Part shown: in pieces, positions 62,772-64,000 of the stretch
Position numbering within the stretch: the first letter of the stretch is position 1
Layout: every line of letters starts with the position of its first letter
Source of the DNA: Phytophthora sp. 'mugwort'
Lineage: Eukaryota > Oomycota > Peronosporomycetes > Peronosporales > Peronosporaceae
Assembly: GCA_033558025.1 (NCBI GenBank)
Contig: JAUCEF010000018.1
Coordinates: forward strand, 310,001-374,000
Reading direction: 5' to 3'
DNA: 64,000 nt
Translations under genes and position numbers: made by a program
The notes under the pieces: model-generated
The model's input: the letters and a program-made list of their open reading frames with translations, nothing else
Databases searched by the model: none
Told to the model about the DNA's origin: nothing

Positions 62772-63060
62772 CAGCGAGGTATAAAGAGAAGGAACACATT
62801 GGTAGCTTCATTGTCCGTTTGGATGGATACGCACGCACTGCCAAGATCCAGTATGGGAAGGACGGAGCAGATGCTGCTGAGCATGTAGAGCAGTTCTTGC
62901 TCCATTGCGGGGACGATGAGATCATGGATCTGTTATACCCGCTCCAGCTCGCCGACATTCACCGTGTTGGACAAATCATCAATCGACGTATCTTGGAGGA
63001 AAAACGTAAGAAACAACGCGACCTACCGGTGTCCGGTACGCCGCGTAGCTTCGATTATAT
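62772..63060 (+). pseudogene. Gypsy gag, right part
   Basis: Reading from the right target duplication gives ARYKEKEHIGSFIVRLDGYA and, after that, AEHVEQFLLHCGDDEIMDLL and IHRVGQIINRRI. This is the normal continuation of the gag block that stops at 58607 (YYSAR). The joined order therefore reconstructs one gag split by the LINE. It breaks down after about 63060, near the opposing pol fragment. Confidence 0.7.
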
Positions 63061-63115
63061 ATCGAAGGCTTCTTTTTCAATCGTCGGCCATCGCTCTGCT
63101 GCGCCCACAAACCGC

Positions 63116-64000
63116 TCACTTAAGAAGGCGAGTGGTCGATGATGCTGTTGGTCGAGCGTCAGCCGTAGCTCCTGCGGCTCTATCTGGGAAACCATGCACC
63201 CCTGAAATCTTGGCTGGCATCGCTGTAGAGATAAACCTCGCTGTCCGCGCTCGGGTGGGCCAATGGCACCATTCGCAGCAACGTCTCGCAGACACTCTCA
63301 AACTCTCCGCCTCCTGTGCACCCCACACCACGTCAATCAGATTGACCTCCGCCAGCGACTTCTTCTTGCGGGAGTCACTGATCTTCGCAGCACGCACCAG
63401 GGCATCATACAGACAAGCCGTGATCTTTGCGTACTCCGGAATGCTCTGTCGCATCCAGTTGATAGCACAGATATACTGCTACAAATCCGCCGCCGTTAGC
63501 ATCTCTACAAGGCCCTGCATACGCTCAGGACAGTTCTTCACACCGTCCGCCGATAAAATTCTCCCGCACCAGTAAACTTTGGCTGTGAAGAACTCGCAAT
63601 TCTTGGCGTATAACTTTAGGCCGTTTTTTATACAGCGTCGCAAGTACGTCGTCCAGCACCTTGCGAGGCGTTTCCTCGTCTTCTGTGTAACCTAATATGT
63701 CGTCCAACCAGGCGAGGATATCCTCACCAAAGAAGATCACCAAATATTTCCTCCACTACGCCCTGACAGTACGCGACGGCGTCGGTTACCCCCATGGGCA
63801 CGCGCGTCGGAGTGTAAATACCGCGATGTGTCACATATGAGTACAGCCGTTGGGACTCCGGGTGCAGCGGCAATTGTCAATAGCCCCGAAACCAGTCGAG
63901 CACAAAGAACACATTGGCGTCCTCCAGCTCCCCCAGTACCACATCCATTACCGGCATCGCCAGGGCACCGACTCTGTCCGTTCATTGACCCCTCGCGTAT
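63116..64000 (-). pseudogene. Ty3/gypsy pol fragment (RT to RNase H), cut by window end
   Basis: Minus-strand frames running in from the right edge. The first stretch (about 63985-63740) in one frame reads DAMPVMDVVLGELEDANV and PTRVPMGVTDAVAYCQGV, the RT palm. At 63743-63525 there is ILAWLDDILGYTEDEE, the catalytic 'DD' motif. At 63454-63116 there is MRQSIPEYAKITACLYDAL then SLAEVNLIDVVWGAQEAES, the connection and start of RNase H. Frameshifts and stops separate these, so it is inactive. Orientation is opposite to the gag at 62772, so it belongs to another copy or an inverted segment. Confidence 0.8.

Overview
The window reads as nuclear DNA of an oomycete, most likely a Phytophthora-like Peronosporales species. 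This is inferred from content, not from a database match. The main grounds are compact genes with short GT-AG introns of about 57-110 bp, a TKL-type LRR receptor kinase, a TTLL3/8-like tubulin ligase expected in a flagellated organism, and a transposon mix (Crypton-type tyrosine recombinase, pogo/DDE_1, Tc1/mariner, Mutator-like, Ty3/gypsy, LINE) typical of that lineage.

Layout. 0.2-8.2 kb: a CH-domain/coiled-coil gene (-) divergent from RPB2 (+), which converges on a sphingolipid delta-4 desaturase (-). 8.2-27 kb: a repeat-rich island with no intact gene, holding a 5'-truncated LINE copy with a perfect 15-bp target duplication, a Tc1/mariner-like transposase relic, two pogo-type relics plus a possible N-terminal fragment of a third, a Crypton-like relic, a Mutator-like relic and tRNA-like and minisatellite repeats. 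27-51.8 kb: a gene-dense block with a LisH-cystathionine beta-lyase fusion (+), a seven-exon unknown gene (-), asparagine synthetase (+), a TTLL3/8-like tubulin ligase (+), an LRR-TKL receptor kinase (+), a small PX-domain protein (+), a P4-type flippase (-), an RBM26/27-like RNA-binding protein (-) and a dithiol glutaredoxin (+). 52-64 kb: a second transposon cluster with a complete but mutated mariner element with TA duplications and ~205-bp inverted repeats, a 561-bp pogo-derived deletion derivative, and a gypsy element whose gag is split by a ~4.16-kb LINE insertion, followed by an opposing gypsy pol fragment at the window edge.

How the genes relate. They are mostly housekeeping genes with no shared pathway: transcription (RPB2), RNA metabolism (RBM26/27-like), sulfur and nitrogen amino-acid metabolism (cystathionine beta-lyase, asparagine synthetase), membrane lipids (desaturase, flippase), tubulin modification (TTLL) and signalling (LRR-TKL, PX protein). 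Three divergent pairs share short promoters. Recurrent short motifs (TATAAACCGGTA, TACTACAGT) and perfect palindromes near gene starts are candidate regulatory sites.

Most unusual: the LisH-lyase fusion; the nested LINE-in-gag insertion that also explains the dispersed repeat at 9.7 kb; a 49-bp-arm palindrome in a putative LTR; and two multi-intron genes in which all introns share one phase.
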